This document shows, in pieces, positions 1-26,610 of a stretch of 64,000 nt of DNA; the first letter of the stretch is position 1; the number at the start of each line of letters is the position of its first letter. A program made the translations under genes and the position numbers. The notes below the pieces were generated by a model. It was given only the letters and a program-made list of their open reading frames with translations, ran no database searches and had not been told where the DNA came from. Source of the stretch: Dermatemys mawii (taxonomy: Eukaryota; Chordata; Testudines; Dermatemydidae); contig ML677348.1 of the NCBI GenBank assembly GCA_007922305.1, forward strand, positions 20,151,327 through 20,215,326, in the 5' to 3' direction.

Positions 1-92
1 ACCCACGAAAGTTTATGCTCTAAGACATCTGTTAGTCTATAAGGTGTCGCTTTTGCAGATCCAGACTAACACAGTTACCCCTCTGATAATAA
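1..92 (+). repeat. 3' fragment of an interspersed repeat, cut by the window edge
   Basis: The first bases read acccacgaaagtttatgctc and continue through a taacacagttacccctctga-type end. I recall this tail as a very common interspersed repeat of turtle and crocodilian genomes; its class is not certain to me. Only the end of the copy is in the window. Confidence 0.5.
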
Positions 93-179
93 AATTTCAG
101 TCTGTATTCCATGGGTATGAGTATAGGGCAGTGGTATTGAATATTGGCACTATTTTCCCCAGGTGGTTGTGATTTTAGA

Positions 180-1470
180 TGTTCTCACTTCTGAGGGTAA
201 CACGGCACAGAGCTCAGCTGTTACTGGTGTCCCAAAGCTGCCTCAGCCCATATGTCCCTAACCTGTTTACTGAAATGGTGTGTGTCAAAATGATCATGGA
301 GAGGTGTGGGAAAGTGTCCTACTATGGTGGAAGAAATAAAGCAACCATCCCTAAAAATCTTCGGGAAAGGATTGCAGAGTATCTCCATGAAAGTTTCATT
401 GGAGGTGTCTCAGGAGGATGCAAGGAACAAACTGCTCTTCATGCTCCTTCTCCTCTACCGGCTAAAGCTACAGAGAGAGAGCAAACACCAGATGTACCTG
501 TTTGTTGCACTGCTACCTCTTCGCATGCTAACCTGGGATAGGATGGGTGCCATCTTTAAATTTAAATGTTGTAAGGGAAAATATATGCATGAACTTACCT
601 GAAGTCCCTTCCCCTTCCCTGGGTTCATCTGTGCTTTGCTGGCAGGACCGGCTAGGCTGTTGTACAGACTCAAACAGGTCCTGATTCGTGGCATGGCTGG
701 ACCCTACCTCTCCCTCTCCTCCTCTTCCTCCTTGCTGCTCACAACAGAGGTTTCTGTCTTGGGCTCCTCTGAGGTATCCACAGTGGTTTGGGGGTTGCGG
801 GGGGTGGTCTCTGCCAAGTAAGGGATGCAGCTCATTTTAAAAGTGGTAGGTCTGAGGCACAGCACTAGATGAATTGCTGAAGTACCTTGTCTTGTGATTT
901 GCCAGCCGCAGTTCCTTTGCTTTCATGCAGTACTGCTTCTGATCTCTGTCATACCACTTTGCCTGCATCCCCTATGTAATCTTTTCATTGATGTCCACAT
1001 TTCTGTGGCTGGGCCACAGGTGTACTTGCATTGCCTCTTCTCCCCACAGGCTCAGGAGATCTAGTACCTCTTGTCTACTCCAGGCAGAAGTGTGCATGGA
1101 GCTGGCATGGTTGGTTGGGCAGTTGCACACAACAAAGGAATATCTGCTAGGTGTGCTCACAAAGCTGGACAATCAGGAAAATGCATTTAAAACTACATGT
1201 GAGGAGGAGTAGCTTCCAATCCCTGTGACCTCTGAGCAGTGGAGTTTACAACTGTGGTCACAATTGCAAGGAATAGGGCATTGTGAGAGACCTGCTGGAG
1301 GACTGTTAGAGTTGATGCAGGTCATGCATTGTCTATACTTGCCATGCGTCAGCCTCAGAAGATTGATTATGGGGCTCACTGTTTGAGGAGGTGGTTTTAG
1401 TGCATTGCTGTAATGAGGCGCCTGTGTTGGCATGAGACAAATTTGAGTGTAGACACATGCACAAAGAGAT
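180..1470 (-). mobile_element. Degenerate Harbinger-type element with a Myb/SANT-like remnant
   Basis: Read on the minus strand, 1133 to about 800 gives LSLWGEEA, then SHRNVD, then a KAKELRLANHKTR segment and a LHPLLGRD segment. These line up with WGEEAV, SSRRNYD, KVKELRNAYRKAREAN and LDAILGCD in the copy at 56670-57150. Stops and frame changes break the frame, and further decayed minus-strand coding sequence seems to continue to about 200. The high-coordinate end carries a gtgtagacacatgc motif like the tgtctacac ends of reptile MITEs. This is a dead copy of the Myb-like accessory gene of a PIF/Harbinger element. Boundaries are approximate. It lies in an RCBTB2 intron or just upstream of the exons seen. 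Confidence 0.5.
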
Positions 1471-1718
1471 CAATGCAAGGTGACTTAACACCAACCTATC
1501 TTTATAGCATAGATCAGGTCTCAGAAAATGAAGAACATAGTAACCTATTTACTTAGTGTTCTGAGCTGTATTGAGCACATGACTTTTGAATTCTAGTTCT
1601 GTACTGGTTTTCTATTTGCTTCTGGGTACCATGCACTTTGGTCCAAAACTGTATAATAGCACATACTCAGGAACTAGGTATCTTTTTAATATTTGAGACA
1701 ATGCAGTTTTGTTAATAG

Positions 1719-1875
1719 GGCTTTGGCGCAATGCTCTGGCTCTGCTCCAGCCCCAGGCAAAAACCTGCAGCTCCACTGCTCCGCGATCCAGCTCTGGGCT
1801 CTGCTCCAGCCCCAGGCAAAAACCTGCAGCTCCACTGCTCCGCGATCCAGCTCTGGGCTCTTCTCCAAAGCCCTG
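1719..1875. mobile_element. Small hAT-type MITE with an internal 59-bp duplication
   Basis: Inverted ends are ggctttgg at 1719 and ccaaagccctg ending at 1875. Both are flanked by the same 8-bp direct repeat, gttaatag (1711-1718 and 1876-1883), as expected for hAT insertion. The usual leading CA of the left end seems lost. Inside, a 59-bp unit is tandemly duplicated almost perfectly (starts at 1742 and 1801). Long open frames across the duplication on both strands are by-products of the repeat. Confidence 0.8.
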
Positions 1876-1883
1876 GTTAATAG

Positions 1884-2950
1884 GACTTAGTTTAGAGCTT
1901 TGAAGGACTGGTGAATTCCATGGCAAGCCCTCTACTCTGGAATTTGCTTTACTAGACTTATCATTTGTACTAGTTTAGGACATAGTATAAGGCCTCCGCT
2001 GTTGGCTCAGAATTTTGCCTGAGAAGGTCTGTTGGATATAGGATTGAGGAATGTGGCTGTGGTCCAAAGGGTAGCCTTTTCAGAAACTGAATGCATTCTC
2101 TGGCTTGGTTTAGATATTGTTAATATTTGCTTTATATTTTAAATTATGTTAATACGCTACAAATCTTAGGCAATGGGTACAGCTCATAAATGTGTAAGTA
2201 TTTCAATTGTAAATTTCATATAAAATAAATCTCTGCCATGTTTAGGGTTTACTTCTATGAGAAACTGTTCCTTTGTGAAAAACATTGAAAAGATGATTAA
2301 GTACATGTTGCTTTGGTTAAGTTTTAAAGCTTAGATGTAAAATTCACTGAGGTGTTAAGATCCCTACACCAGGGCTGTTAACACCAGATCTACATTTATA
2401 GTGGAATAGTATTAGAAAGAAACACATCAGAGACCCTGTTTCCTTTGACTAAATTAAAATACTCTTCCAGTTTATTAGGAACAAGTAAAGTGCTCCAAGG
2501 ATGCAACTGGCCCATTGCCTGTATATTTAACTTTCTTGCTTAGTTCAGTTAGTAGGCATAATGGTCCACTTTCCAAAGATGGCAACAAAACTATTATTCT
2601 TTAGATGTGCTAGTCAGTGTAAGTTAACTTCTAGCGCAGTGCATTAAGATCAGAGTACCCTTCTTTGCCCCTCTGATTCCAGCCAGCAACTGACCAACGC
2701 AGGCCCTGCAGCTCCTTTTATCTGAGTCTGCTGGACACAGAAGTGGCCTTTCTAGGCAGATCTGGAGGGCCCACCTCTGCAGCTCCTTCCTGGAGCAAGG
2801 TGTAGGATTGCAGGGCCTCCAGCAAGAGCTATAATGGGCCTGCTGTACACTATCACATACCTTCCCTCACTATGTATTTGAGGTGATGGTCCTATTGAGG
2901 GTAATGTCCCTCCTATAATAGTGTTTGCCCTTTGTAGTCAGGGTCTTCTC
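1884..2950. other. Intronic DNA without recognised features
   Basis: AT-rich sequence without a convincing exon, open frame or repeat end. Around 2680-2860 it becomes GC-richer and resembles an old, unclassified interspersed repeat. Confidence 0.4.
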
Positions 2951-2959
2951 CCAGGCCTC

Positions 2960-3195
2960 TCTTGAACTTTTATCAGTCTCTGCCCTGGTTCCTTAGTCTC
3001 TCTCTCTCTCTCCCAGCCTCTGTACTTGGGGAGCTTGTAGCAATCTCTGTCCTGATTTTTCAGGGTCTTCACTCTCTGGAGAGCTTGTAGCAGACTGTGC
3101 CCTGGTTTCTCAGTGTCTCCTGGCCAAGTCTGTCTATGTGGAGTGCATATAGCAGTCTCTGCCCTGATTGATCAGGGTCTCTCTCCCTAGAAAGA
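2960..3195. repeat. Degenerate tandem repeat, about four units
   Basis: Units of roughly 45-65 bp carry the core agcttgtagca..tctctg.cctg..tttctcaggg; clear starts are near 2965, 3028, 3078 and 3142. Units have diverged and vary in spacing. A (TC)n run lies inside at about 2998-3013. Confidence 0.5.
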
Positions 3196-3459
3196 TTTCA
3201 ATCTTCACCAGGTTTTCCTCCTGGGTCCTTTACTTTCAGCTTGTGGCCTCTGTGGAGACATCCATGTGCATTGATACCTCAGCAAGATTTGTCTGTGATC
3301 AGTTATTTCATTCACTGTCTCTAGTGCCAGCTCTTGTGCATGTACTTCCTATGCATTTGTGCTATCAGATGCCCTCTTCTTCTCCTACCCATTCTTGAGG
3401 CTTCTGCATTTCTTCCTGCAGCGTGTCCACCTCAAAGAGCAAAATCTTTTTATATGGCC

Positions 3460-4170
3460 TGTAACAGGTTGAGCACTCACCGCTGCAGCACTTCCTGCTG
3501 GTCAGTCCAGGAGTCAGCTCATTCCAGCCTCAGAGCACCTCCTGCTGGCCAGTGTCTCTCCTGCTGTTGCTACTTATCTTTCATTATCAATCTCCACCAT
3601 TATACTTTCAGGCCCTGCATTCCTCCCAGCTCACAGTGCCCCTTCTTCTCACTACTGCCTGCGGCAGTACTCCCGCACTCAGGGTCCTCCATCCCCAGGG
3701 AACCCCCAATCCCCTAATCCCACCTCGCCTCAGTGACCAACTGCCAGTCTTCATCTAGCCCCTTCCCTCTGGGACAAAACTGCAGTCTGAAATGGTCACT
3801 CATCATCGGCCAAGGGGTTGGACTTGTTGCCTCTTCCTCCCCTGGCTGCCTCCCCACAGCCCTAGTACCGCCTCTGGCCCTGACATCAAGACCTTGGCTG
3901 GGGGATTTTCCAGGCTGGAGCTCCCCCAGCTTCTCCTGCCCTTCCCCAGCACTGCGCTTCCAAGGTACCCCTTTGAGGCAGTCAGATCCATCTCCCTCCT
4001 AGGCTGGAGAAAGGCTGACTGCCTTCTGGCCCTGCAACCCTTTTATAGTGACCAGCCTGGCCATGATTGTTTGCCTCTCAGCCTTTTCTGTTTGTCTCCC
4101 AACTCTAGCCTTCTCCAAGGGCTGGCTTTTAATACTTTCAGGGCTGGAGCAGGGTGACTGCCCTGCTACA
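3460..4170 (-). mobile_element. Solo LTR of an endogenous retrovirus-like element, family A
   Basis: The 711-bp sequence begins TGTAACAGG and ends CTGCTACA, and is flanked by a perfect 5-bp duplication, tggcc (3455-3459 and 4171-4175). This is the signature of LTR integration followed by loss of the internal part. It shares both ends with the LTR at 9273-10106. A TATA-like element (ctataaaag on the minus strand, near 4050) points to minus orientation, opposite to RCBTB2. No retroviral protein is encoded. Confidence 0.8.
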
Positions 4171-4175
4171 TGGCC

Positions 4176-4990
4176 CATCTCTCCACAACAAAAATCAGTT
4201 AAGCCTTTTCCATCCTTTTCCTAGAGGGGTTTCTGTGGCTCTTCCTGCAATTAGCCCTAGGAACTCTGTCTTTTCCCCCAGTTACTCACGGGGGCATTGT
4301 CTTAAATAGCCGTTCTGTACAGAACCATAACATCTCAGCCAGGCCTCCAGCCCACTAGATACCTCTTGTCTGCCCGGAACCTGTAAGTGTTGCCAGTCCT
4401 TTCCTGCAGGATTTGTAACAGGTCCTGTTGCTGCTCCTGTAGCCTCGCTAGCTGCTGTTGTGGTTCCAGCTGTACCTGCAAACTGAATATCTGCTCCACA
4501 ATCTCCTTAATATTCTTGCTCCACATATTCCCTGGGATCCTTGAGTTTCTTCACACTGGGGCCCTTGCTTCCTTTCTCCCCAAGTGTTGGGTTCTCTTTC
4601 TACATGAGAATTTTTTTGGCAGCCTCCTGCACGTCACACTTTTGAAGCTCTCCTGCCCCATAGCTAAGGGAGAGATCACCAAATCCCTGCTAAATGAAGG
4701 GGAGGATAAACCCTGTGTCCAACTCTGGCCCTGGCTACTGTACTCCAGGTTTGCTGTTTTCCCCCTCTCACCTCCTGTGATGTGGTTTCCTCTGCTTACA
4801 GTTCAAAGACCTGCCAAGGCAATACCTTTTTATGTTCTCAAGCTCCCCACACTTCAAACACCCAACCCTCTCTTGGTGTTCTCCTCAGCCTGGTCTTCCC
4901 TATTTAAAAAAAAACACAACAAAAAAAAACACAAAAACACAAACAACCACTCTGGACTCTTTCCCCCGCTCATACTCTGTCTCTTCTCCT
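4176..4990. other. Unclassified repeat-like DNA beside the LTR
   Basis: The minus strand of 4335-4526 can encode a glutamine-rich, coiled-coil-like 63-residue stretch (LARLQEQQQDLLQ core). I do not recognise the family; it could be an old gag-like or transposon fragment. An A-rich run with aaaaaaaaac units follows at 4909-4946. Confidence 0.3.
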
Positions 4991-5054
4991 GTTCATTATC
5001 ATACTAATTGAACATACTTTCTGCAACTACTGTCTGGAGTGTTTTAATTTCCAT

Positions 5055-5180
5055 TTTGACTATCTCAGGTCATCCTCTACACTCCACTGAAACTACTCTT
5101 ACTAAAGTCTCTCATGACCTCTTTCTGGTCAAATCTCATTAATTGTATTGTCTTTGGCTTGTCTACTCTTCCAGCTAAGT
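5055..5180 (+). repeat. L2-like LINE fragment (reverse transcriptase part)
   Basis: The plus strand reads STETTLTKVSHDLFLVKSH, matching the TALTKVxNDLLLA pattern that precedes the catalytic region in L2-type reverse transcriptases. It is short and decayed. A further LINE-like piece (HLCIKYKILVFIF pattern) follows at about 5395-5480, after a MITE. Confidence 0.45.
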
Positions 5181-5189
5181 TGGCATTGC

Positions 5190-5395
5190 TGTAATTTATG
5201 CAGTGGTGTCAATTTAGCGGGTCTGGTGAAGACAAGCTAAGTCAGTGGCAGAGCGCTGTCCTTTTGACGTCTGTACTCCACCTCCCAGAGAGGCAGAAGG
5301 TAAGTCGGTTGGAGAGCATCTCCTGTTGACATAGCACAGTGTAGACACTGCTGTAAGTCAACTTCAGTTACATCGACTTCAGTTACGTAACTGGC
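5190..5395 (+). mobile_element. MITE of the gtcgac-rich reptile family, decayed
   Basis: It contains gcgggtctggtgaagac, gtgtagacactgctgtaagt and ttcagttacgtaactg, the modules of a non-autonomous element also seen at 28092-28374 and 61602-61914. It lies between two L2-like pieces and so probably inserted into them. Confidence 0.5.
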
Positions 5396-5479
5396 TCCCT
5401 CTTCACCTGTGCATCAAATACAAGATTCTTGTCTTTATCTTTAAAAGACTTCATAACTTAGCCGTATCTTTGCTTCCTC

Positions 5480-20906
<15,427 letters not shown>

Positions 20907-21110
20907 AGAATGCTTGCTGCAAAGAAAGATATTTTCATCATGAAAACACTTCCTCTTTGAAAAACTTATCAACACTCCAAATGCCTGAAAGAAAAGAGAA
21001 CATCAATTAAAGTCAGTGTCACTGTTGATGGGTGGATTTAGTAAGCTTCCATGTAGCGTAATCCACAAGATTTGTGAAGATGGGTATAGTATAGAATAAA
21101 CAATAGATAA
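20907..21110 (+). other. RCBTB2: RCBTB2 3' UTR (minimum extent)
   Basis: The first AATAAA after the stop is at 21095-21100 (gaataaacaatag). The true end may be further downstream; another AATAAA is near 22626. The extent is inferred. Confidence 0.4.
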
Positions 21111-23250
21111 ACAATCTGCCAACAACTTAGGTTTTTTAAAAAAACCTAATGGAATAATTGTTTTCCTTTTAAAATCAAGTGGACTGTTCACTATTTTCTA
21201 TGTGTATTCCTTGTTTTCTCCCTTGAAATATTTTCAAAAACAACTTTTTAACCTCTTCATCTGAGTTTACTGGATAGCATGAAGTTGGCTGTTGCTAAAG
21301 CTTCATTATGCATCTTTAAGGTCAATCAAAGTACATATGTTACAAGAAAGTTCCGTTCTGGTTAATTTATCACCCCCTTTAGAGAAGAGATAGAAGCTTG
21401 TTTTGCTAAATATAGGATAAAGGAATATATCCTACACATCCCTCTTAAAAGAGCCCCTAATATAAAGAAAAAGCCACAGAATGGATACTTTGTAAATTAG
21501 GAGCAGCCAAGGCTCAAGAGAAGGCTATGCTGAATTTATTTAAGTATGAAGGACTTATTTTAAAGGGCTAGTTGTGAATTCTTGGCTCTTAAATTCATTT
21601 TCTCAGACAAAAAACAATTGGTTCTTTTTTCCAAGGACTTTACCTCACCTTTCCAGTGAAACTTCTAATTGGTTTTATCACATAATGCATTATTTCACTG
21701 TTAATTTTGCTGCTCAGAAACACATCTCTTCACCTGCCATGAAAAAGAAACTCAACGAAAAGGAATTATCAGTTGACTTTTCTGCTAGCGTTTACAGAGA
21801 AGACAGGTGCTTGACATGAATTATGTGTGGGGGAGGAGGGGGAGGAAAAGTTATAAATCAATTCAGTGATTAAATCATGGAAGCTAAGTCTTTTCAAGTG
21901 GTAACCAGATTCCTTCAAACACCTGCTAAAGCAATAGGTGGAGGTTTCAGTATGCTAATGCTTGCATGGAAAGACTTTTGCACTGTGACACAGAATGTTA
22001 AGATTATAAAATATTTATCAGTTTTGGTTTCTGTTATGGTACAGAAGACTAATTTGTATGTAAATTACTTAATCTAATTTCTGTTAAAAGAATAGGTGAA
22101 CTGGCTTCAGAAACTGATGGGCCACTGGTTAGGATACCACCCTAGCCTTGCTGTGTCATAGACAACCTGTGTGCCCTTGGGCACATCCTCACAGCACCTG
22201 GAAATTGTAATTCCTAGGTCTGGTTCTATACATCTGCTATGTCTGTTCCAGTTAGCACCTACAAACTGCAGCGTGACCATTGTGGGGTTACCCCAAAAAC
22301 AGACCAACAGTACCACCTGAATAACTTGTCTATTGCCCCCTTCTGGATTTAGCAGAGGTTCCCTTCCAGATAGCTTCCTATCACTCTGTTTCTGCAGGGT
22401 GAAAGGGGACCTGTCCTAGAGGAATTATTTGGGTTTACTAGATGTTCCTTTTCAGAAAAACTCCCAAGAATATCTTAGACCAGTTACCCTTGGGAGGACT
22501 CGGATACAGCCTTCCAATAGAATTGATAGATACACAGGCAATACTTTTCCAACACAAAGTACTTTTATTACAGTAGCACACTCATGATCCCTGGCTACAA
22601 TGTAATCTAAGCATAAAACTCTGGAAATAAATCCCTAAACACAATAATTCCTTAATACAGATTTAAAAATATCCCAACTGTAATGTCATACACTTAGAAG
22701 AGTATTTAGTGTTGCACCCTGCATATGGTGACCAGCTGTGTGCAGTCACTGACAGCAATCTTACATCTTCAACTTTACACATATAAAACAATTCAACATT
22801 CGTAACACACACCTTTATTAATCCAGACATACATACACATGCTCATTAATCCTATTTCTGTTCTGTATTTGCACTATACCTAGCATTTTTACTCGCCGTA
22901 GGCATCTTTCCCTCTGCTCTCTCAGGGTCCATTCTGTTCTATAGCACTGCCAATTTAGTTACTTTTTGTTTAATTCTTTCCCACATTTTAGCTAATGATG
23001 ACAATGTGATGTTTTTAGTGCTGAGCTTAGGAAACAGAGCAGCTCAAAAAAATCTCTAGTATCACTGGAACAAGTGGGGGCTTGGGCTAGTCATCTGAGG
23101 ATAATCCTGCCCAAGCCCCTGGTTATGAACTTGGATAGATAACCTGAGCTGCTCTGGCCACAGTTATTTTTAGGCACTAGCTCGAGCAGAGCTGGTGCAT
23201 GTACAGCTACCGAGCTGGAAATAACATCTCCCAGCTGCTGGGTACAGGTT
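21111..23250. other. Intergenic or long 3' UTR, nothing firm
   Basis: AT-rich sequence with short open frames only. A stretch at 22125-22200 (ctagccttgctgtgtcatag, tgcccttgggcacatcctc) resembles a decayed MIR core but is too short to call. Confidence 0.35.
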
Positions 23251-23749
23251 CCCTTACGCCAGAGGTCTCAAACATGTGGCCCATGGCCCGCGAAGCCCTT
23301 CACTGTGCCCTGCCAGGCTCCCTGGCGCCCCCCCCACCATAGCCGTTTCGGGGACGGGAGGGGCCAGAAGCGGATGCTTCTCTTCTGCCTGGCTGGGCCA
23401 CGGCCGAGCCCCGGCTTCCTGGGAAGCGCCGCCCCCAGCTCATTCATTGAAGCCGCAGCAGCAGCGACTGGAAGCCGGGGCTTGGCAAGCGGCCGAGCCA
23501 GGCAGCAGAGAAGCCTCCCCACCCCCGGGTAGGCGCCACTGCCCTGCGAGCAGCCAGAGGTGAGCGCCATTCCACAGCTCTCGGGCGGCTGCAGCTGCCT
23601 GGGCTTGCTGTGCCGTCCCCTGCCCGCCCTGCCCCACTATCAGTATCCCCTGCAGAGAGTGCCGGGCTCGGGCAAGGGGTGACGGGGAGGAGCATCCGGG
23701 AAGGCTGAAAGGAGACAGCGGAGAAGGGAGTGGTGGGGGGAACAGGGAG

Positions 23750-25090
23750 GGGCAGCTTAGGGGTGGGAGGGGAGATTTGGGGAACAGGGAGCAGGGTTGG
23801 GGGGGAGATTTGGGGCCAGGGCGCTGGGTTACAAGGGTGAGTGGGGGGACATTTGGAGATTGAGAATTGGGTTATGGGAGGTGAGTGGGGTGAGATTTAG
23901 GGATGGGGTACAGGGAGCTGAGTTTGTAGAACTGATAAATAGAATTGTTTGTAAATTGTTCATGTTAAACTTCATAAGTAAAGTTTTATGAATGAAACTT
24001 CATTCTTTCACAAAACCGAGTACCCCAATAACTAATTGACAGTTAAGATGTTTGTTAAGAACCACAGCTGTTCAGGCGACTGCCCTTGTAAATTTCACTT
24101 TCAATCCAATTGCTACTTAAAGTATTTAAACTTGCACTGTGTCAACAATGTAACTTCTGCTCACTGTTTGCCATTCTATATTAACTATTGTAACCCAAAC
24201 TCCGTTTTAACTTGTCTTAAACTCCATTTTAAAATGTTCACTCCATTTTGTAAACCTTGCTGTAAAAGTTGTTCTGCAAAAACCTGATGTAATCTGATTA
24301 GTTTAGATGTGTGACTCAGGTATGTGTGGATGATGGAATCAACCTCCAGCCCATCCTGATGAAAAACTGTGAACACCAACGGCTGAAGATGCAGACAACA
24401 GCCCTAACAAAATAAGAGGAGTCCACCCTAAAGAGAAAAGAACAAAGGTCCAACTGAAGGAACATCAAAGCCAGGTCTGAGGCTGAAAGTCACGTCTGCA
24501 ATTGATGGGTGATCAATCACACAGATCCCAGAGGCAGCATGACACAGCAAGACCTAGAGATGCTGGATTCAAACTATCGGTATCGGTGCACGCCCGGCAG
24601 AGACCCAGCCCCTCCTTGTGCCCGGCTCTCTTGGCCAGTTAGCCGCCACAAGCTACAATCCCGAGCTGCGAACCCAAGCTGTGTTCAGGCCGGGTAACTA
24701 TACAGCAGCTGCAGAACATCTAGTGTGTGCGTATGTTGTGTATACATAGGTATTGGATATCAGCTATTGGTTATAAATCAAATTGTGTTATAATAAATGT
24801 GACATTCTTGTCTTGTCCCCTGAAAAGATTCTGTGTAGTTTTATCTGTATAACAAGTTACAGTGGTGAGTGGGTGGAGATTTGGGGCTGGGGAGCAGGGT
24901 TATGAGGGTGAGTGGGGGAGATTTGGGGATGGAACACAGGGAGCTGGCTACAAGCATGAGTGGGGGGAGATTTGGGGAACAGGGAGCTGGGTAATAGGGG
25001 TGAGTGGGTGGAGATTTGGGGATGGGGCACAGGGAACTGGGTTATGGGGGTAAGTGGGGATGGGGAACAGGGTTATGAGGATCAGTTTGG
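23750..25090. repeat. Tandem array (about 50-bp unit) interrupted by an LTR
   Basis: Units recur on both sides of the LTR: 23765-23920 (about three) and 24862-25085 (about four). Each has gtgagtgggg, agatttgggg and a cagggagctgggttat variant. The array belongs to the surrounding hAT element. Confidence 0.7.
23925..24854 (+). mobile_element. Solo LTR, family B, nested in the tandem array
   Basis: The 930-bp unit starts TGTAGAACTGAT and ends CTGTATAACA, flanked by agtt on both sides (23921-23924 and 24855-24858). AATAAA lies about 60 bp before the end (ttataataaatgtgac), supporting plus orientation. It shows no likeness to the family A LTRs. It splits a tandem array, so its insertion is later than the array. 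Confidence 0.65.
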
Positions 25091-25471
25091 GAGAGGGAGA
25101 CGTTATAAAATTATAATTGATATTAGGCTGAGATGGGCTGAAATTTCTGGCAGATTTATAAGCATATTATATTTGAAAAAAGCTTGAATCATCTGAGGCT
25201 GGTAATTTCTTGTTAAATTAGATTTGTTTGTTTGTGTTTCCAGCTCTGGACTTCTGATATTGTTCTTGCTTTGTTTGCCAAACAGCTGTTGGCGGTGCCT
25301 AGCGCTTTCCAGGAGGAAGCTACGTGCTCAGAGGCGGGACCTTATGGAAGGAGTGGAGTGGGGGCGGGGCCGGGGGCAGCGAGGGGGTGCGTGTGATGTG
25401 GCCCTCGGGCCAGTGCCCTAGTCCTCATGCAGCCCTCGTGGTCATTTGAGTTTGAGACTCCTGCCTTAGTC

Positions 25472-25615
25472 TATGTCTCAGTTCTTCCTCTGTCAAAAGG
25501 GGATAATAGCACTTCCCTACCTCGCAGAGGTTTTATGAGGGTAAATCTATTAACTTGTGAGGTTCTTAGAAATGTGGGTTTAACCCACCACTAGAAATAG
25601 TCTTCAATCTGCTGT
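25472..25615 (+). repeat. MIR-type SINE, 3' half
   Basis: The order ctcagttcttcctctgtcaa, ggggataatagcacttccct, acctcgcagaggttttatga is that of the MIR consensus core and 3' part. It directly follows the hAT element. Confidence 0.6.
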
Positions 25616-25632
25616 GTCACTGTTGTCGAAAG

Positions 25633-25936
25633 CAGGGATCGGCAATCTTTGGGACGCGGCCCACTAAGGTAAGACCCTGGCTGGCCAGGCTGGTTTGTTT
25701 ACCTGCCTCGTCCACAGGTTTGGCTGATCGCAGCTCTCACTAGCTGCAGTTTGCTGCTCCAGGCCAATGGGGACTGCAGGAAACAGAGAACCTGGAGCAG
25801 TGAACTGCGGCCAGTAAGAGCTGCAATTGGCCAAACCTGCGGCCAGTGGGAGGTGCAACTGGCAGGTAAACAAACCGGCCCGGCCCGCCGGGGGCTTACC
25901 CTGGCAGGTTGTGTGCCAAAGGTTTGCCGGTCCCTG
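25633..25936. mobile_element. hAT-type MITE
   Basis: The ends are inverted: cagggatcggcaatctttgg on the left, ccaaaggtttgccggtccctg on the right. Flanks gtcgaaag (25625-25632) and gtctaaat (25937-25944) match at 6 of 8 bases. It is 304 bp and non-coding, and a near-palindromic interior (ctgcggccagt modules) adds structure. Confidence 0.75.
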
Positions 25937-25944
25937 GTCTAAAT

Positions 25945-26265
25945 AGTAGAGCTAGACAAAAGTTTTTTCTGATGGAACTTTTTTCTGGAATGAAAAATTC
26001 CCTTTTGTAAAAACACACTGGTTTCATGTAGAAATGGTTGAAAACACATTTTGATGAGGCCAAAACATTATTTTGGCACGTATGGAACAAAATGTTTCAA
26101 CTTTTGTTTTTGGGACCATTGTTTTGTAAGAAATTTTGAAACAGTAAATGAAACCTTTTCAGCTGATATAAAACAGGTTTTCATCAAGTTCAGTTTGCGG
26201 GAAACTTCAAAATCACAATTGCCTGTGAAATGAAAATTTGAGCTTCTGCACTCCTCTACTAAATA
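25945..26265 (+). repeat. AT-rich interspersed repeat, copy 1 of 2
   Basis: Starting agagctagacaaaagttttt, it is rich in gaaaatt/ttttc modules. A similar segment lies inverted at 61010-61365 (aatttttagccaactctagt end). The family is common in reptile DNA; its class is not clear to me. Confidence 0.4.
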
Positions 26266-26610
26266 GTCTGCATTCAGTGACTAAGGAAACAAGGATGCAT
26301 TTTTAGATGAGTCTGACAGAAAAGTCAATTCTGAGCTGTGTCCATTACCCCTTAGTCTCTTCACCCTGAGCATTATTTCACATGTAGTAAAAATATATTT
26401 ATCTTTCATTCACATTACTCATTAAACAGCAACCCAAGTTACTTTCCTTTGCATTTAAAAGTCAAGCCTTCAGAAGTGCACTGAATTGATGCTTGGAAAC
26501 CAAAATGCATGTGTGTCTATACAGGTGTATGCTCGAACTGCAATGTGAGGACACTAAATCCAGCCTGGGTAGTAATGGTTTTATACTTTTTTTGTTTTTG
26601 ACTATTGAGG

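Larger units (their letters stand above)
23260..25463. mobile_element. 2.2-kb non-autonomous hAT element with internal tandem array
   Basis: The inverted ends are cagaggtctcaaacatgtgg at 23260 and gtttgagactcctg ending at 25463. Flanks ccttacgc (23252-23259) and ccttagtc (25464-25471) match at 6 of 8 bases. The interior starts with a GC-rich segment (23280-23700), then a tandem array of about 50-bp units with the core ggagatttggggatggg..cagggagctgggttat, split by a nested LTR (23925-24854) and resuming at 24860-25085. Open frames in the GC-rich part read on both strands and have no recognised homology; no transposase is present. Confidence 0.75.

Noticed and set aside
179..541. 120-codon plus-strand frame at the window start
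   Set aside because: It runs antisense to the decayed Harbinger Myb-like remnant and has no RCC1-repeat signature, so it is not an RCBTB2 exon.
1612..1926. 104-codon minus-strand frame with a repeated motif
   Set aside because: It is created by the 59-bp duplication inside a MITE.
3168..3717. Overlapping plus-strand frames at the LTR border
   Set aside because: They cross the tggcc duplication and the LTR end, so they cannot be one ancestral gene.
4387..5007. 206-codon plus-strand frame
   Set aside because: It is the complement of a glutamine-rich minus-strand stretch, cysteine- and lysine-biased, ends in an A-rich run, and shows no domain.
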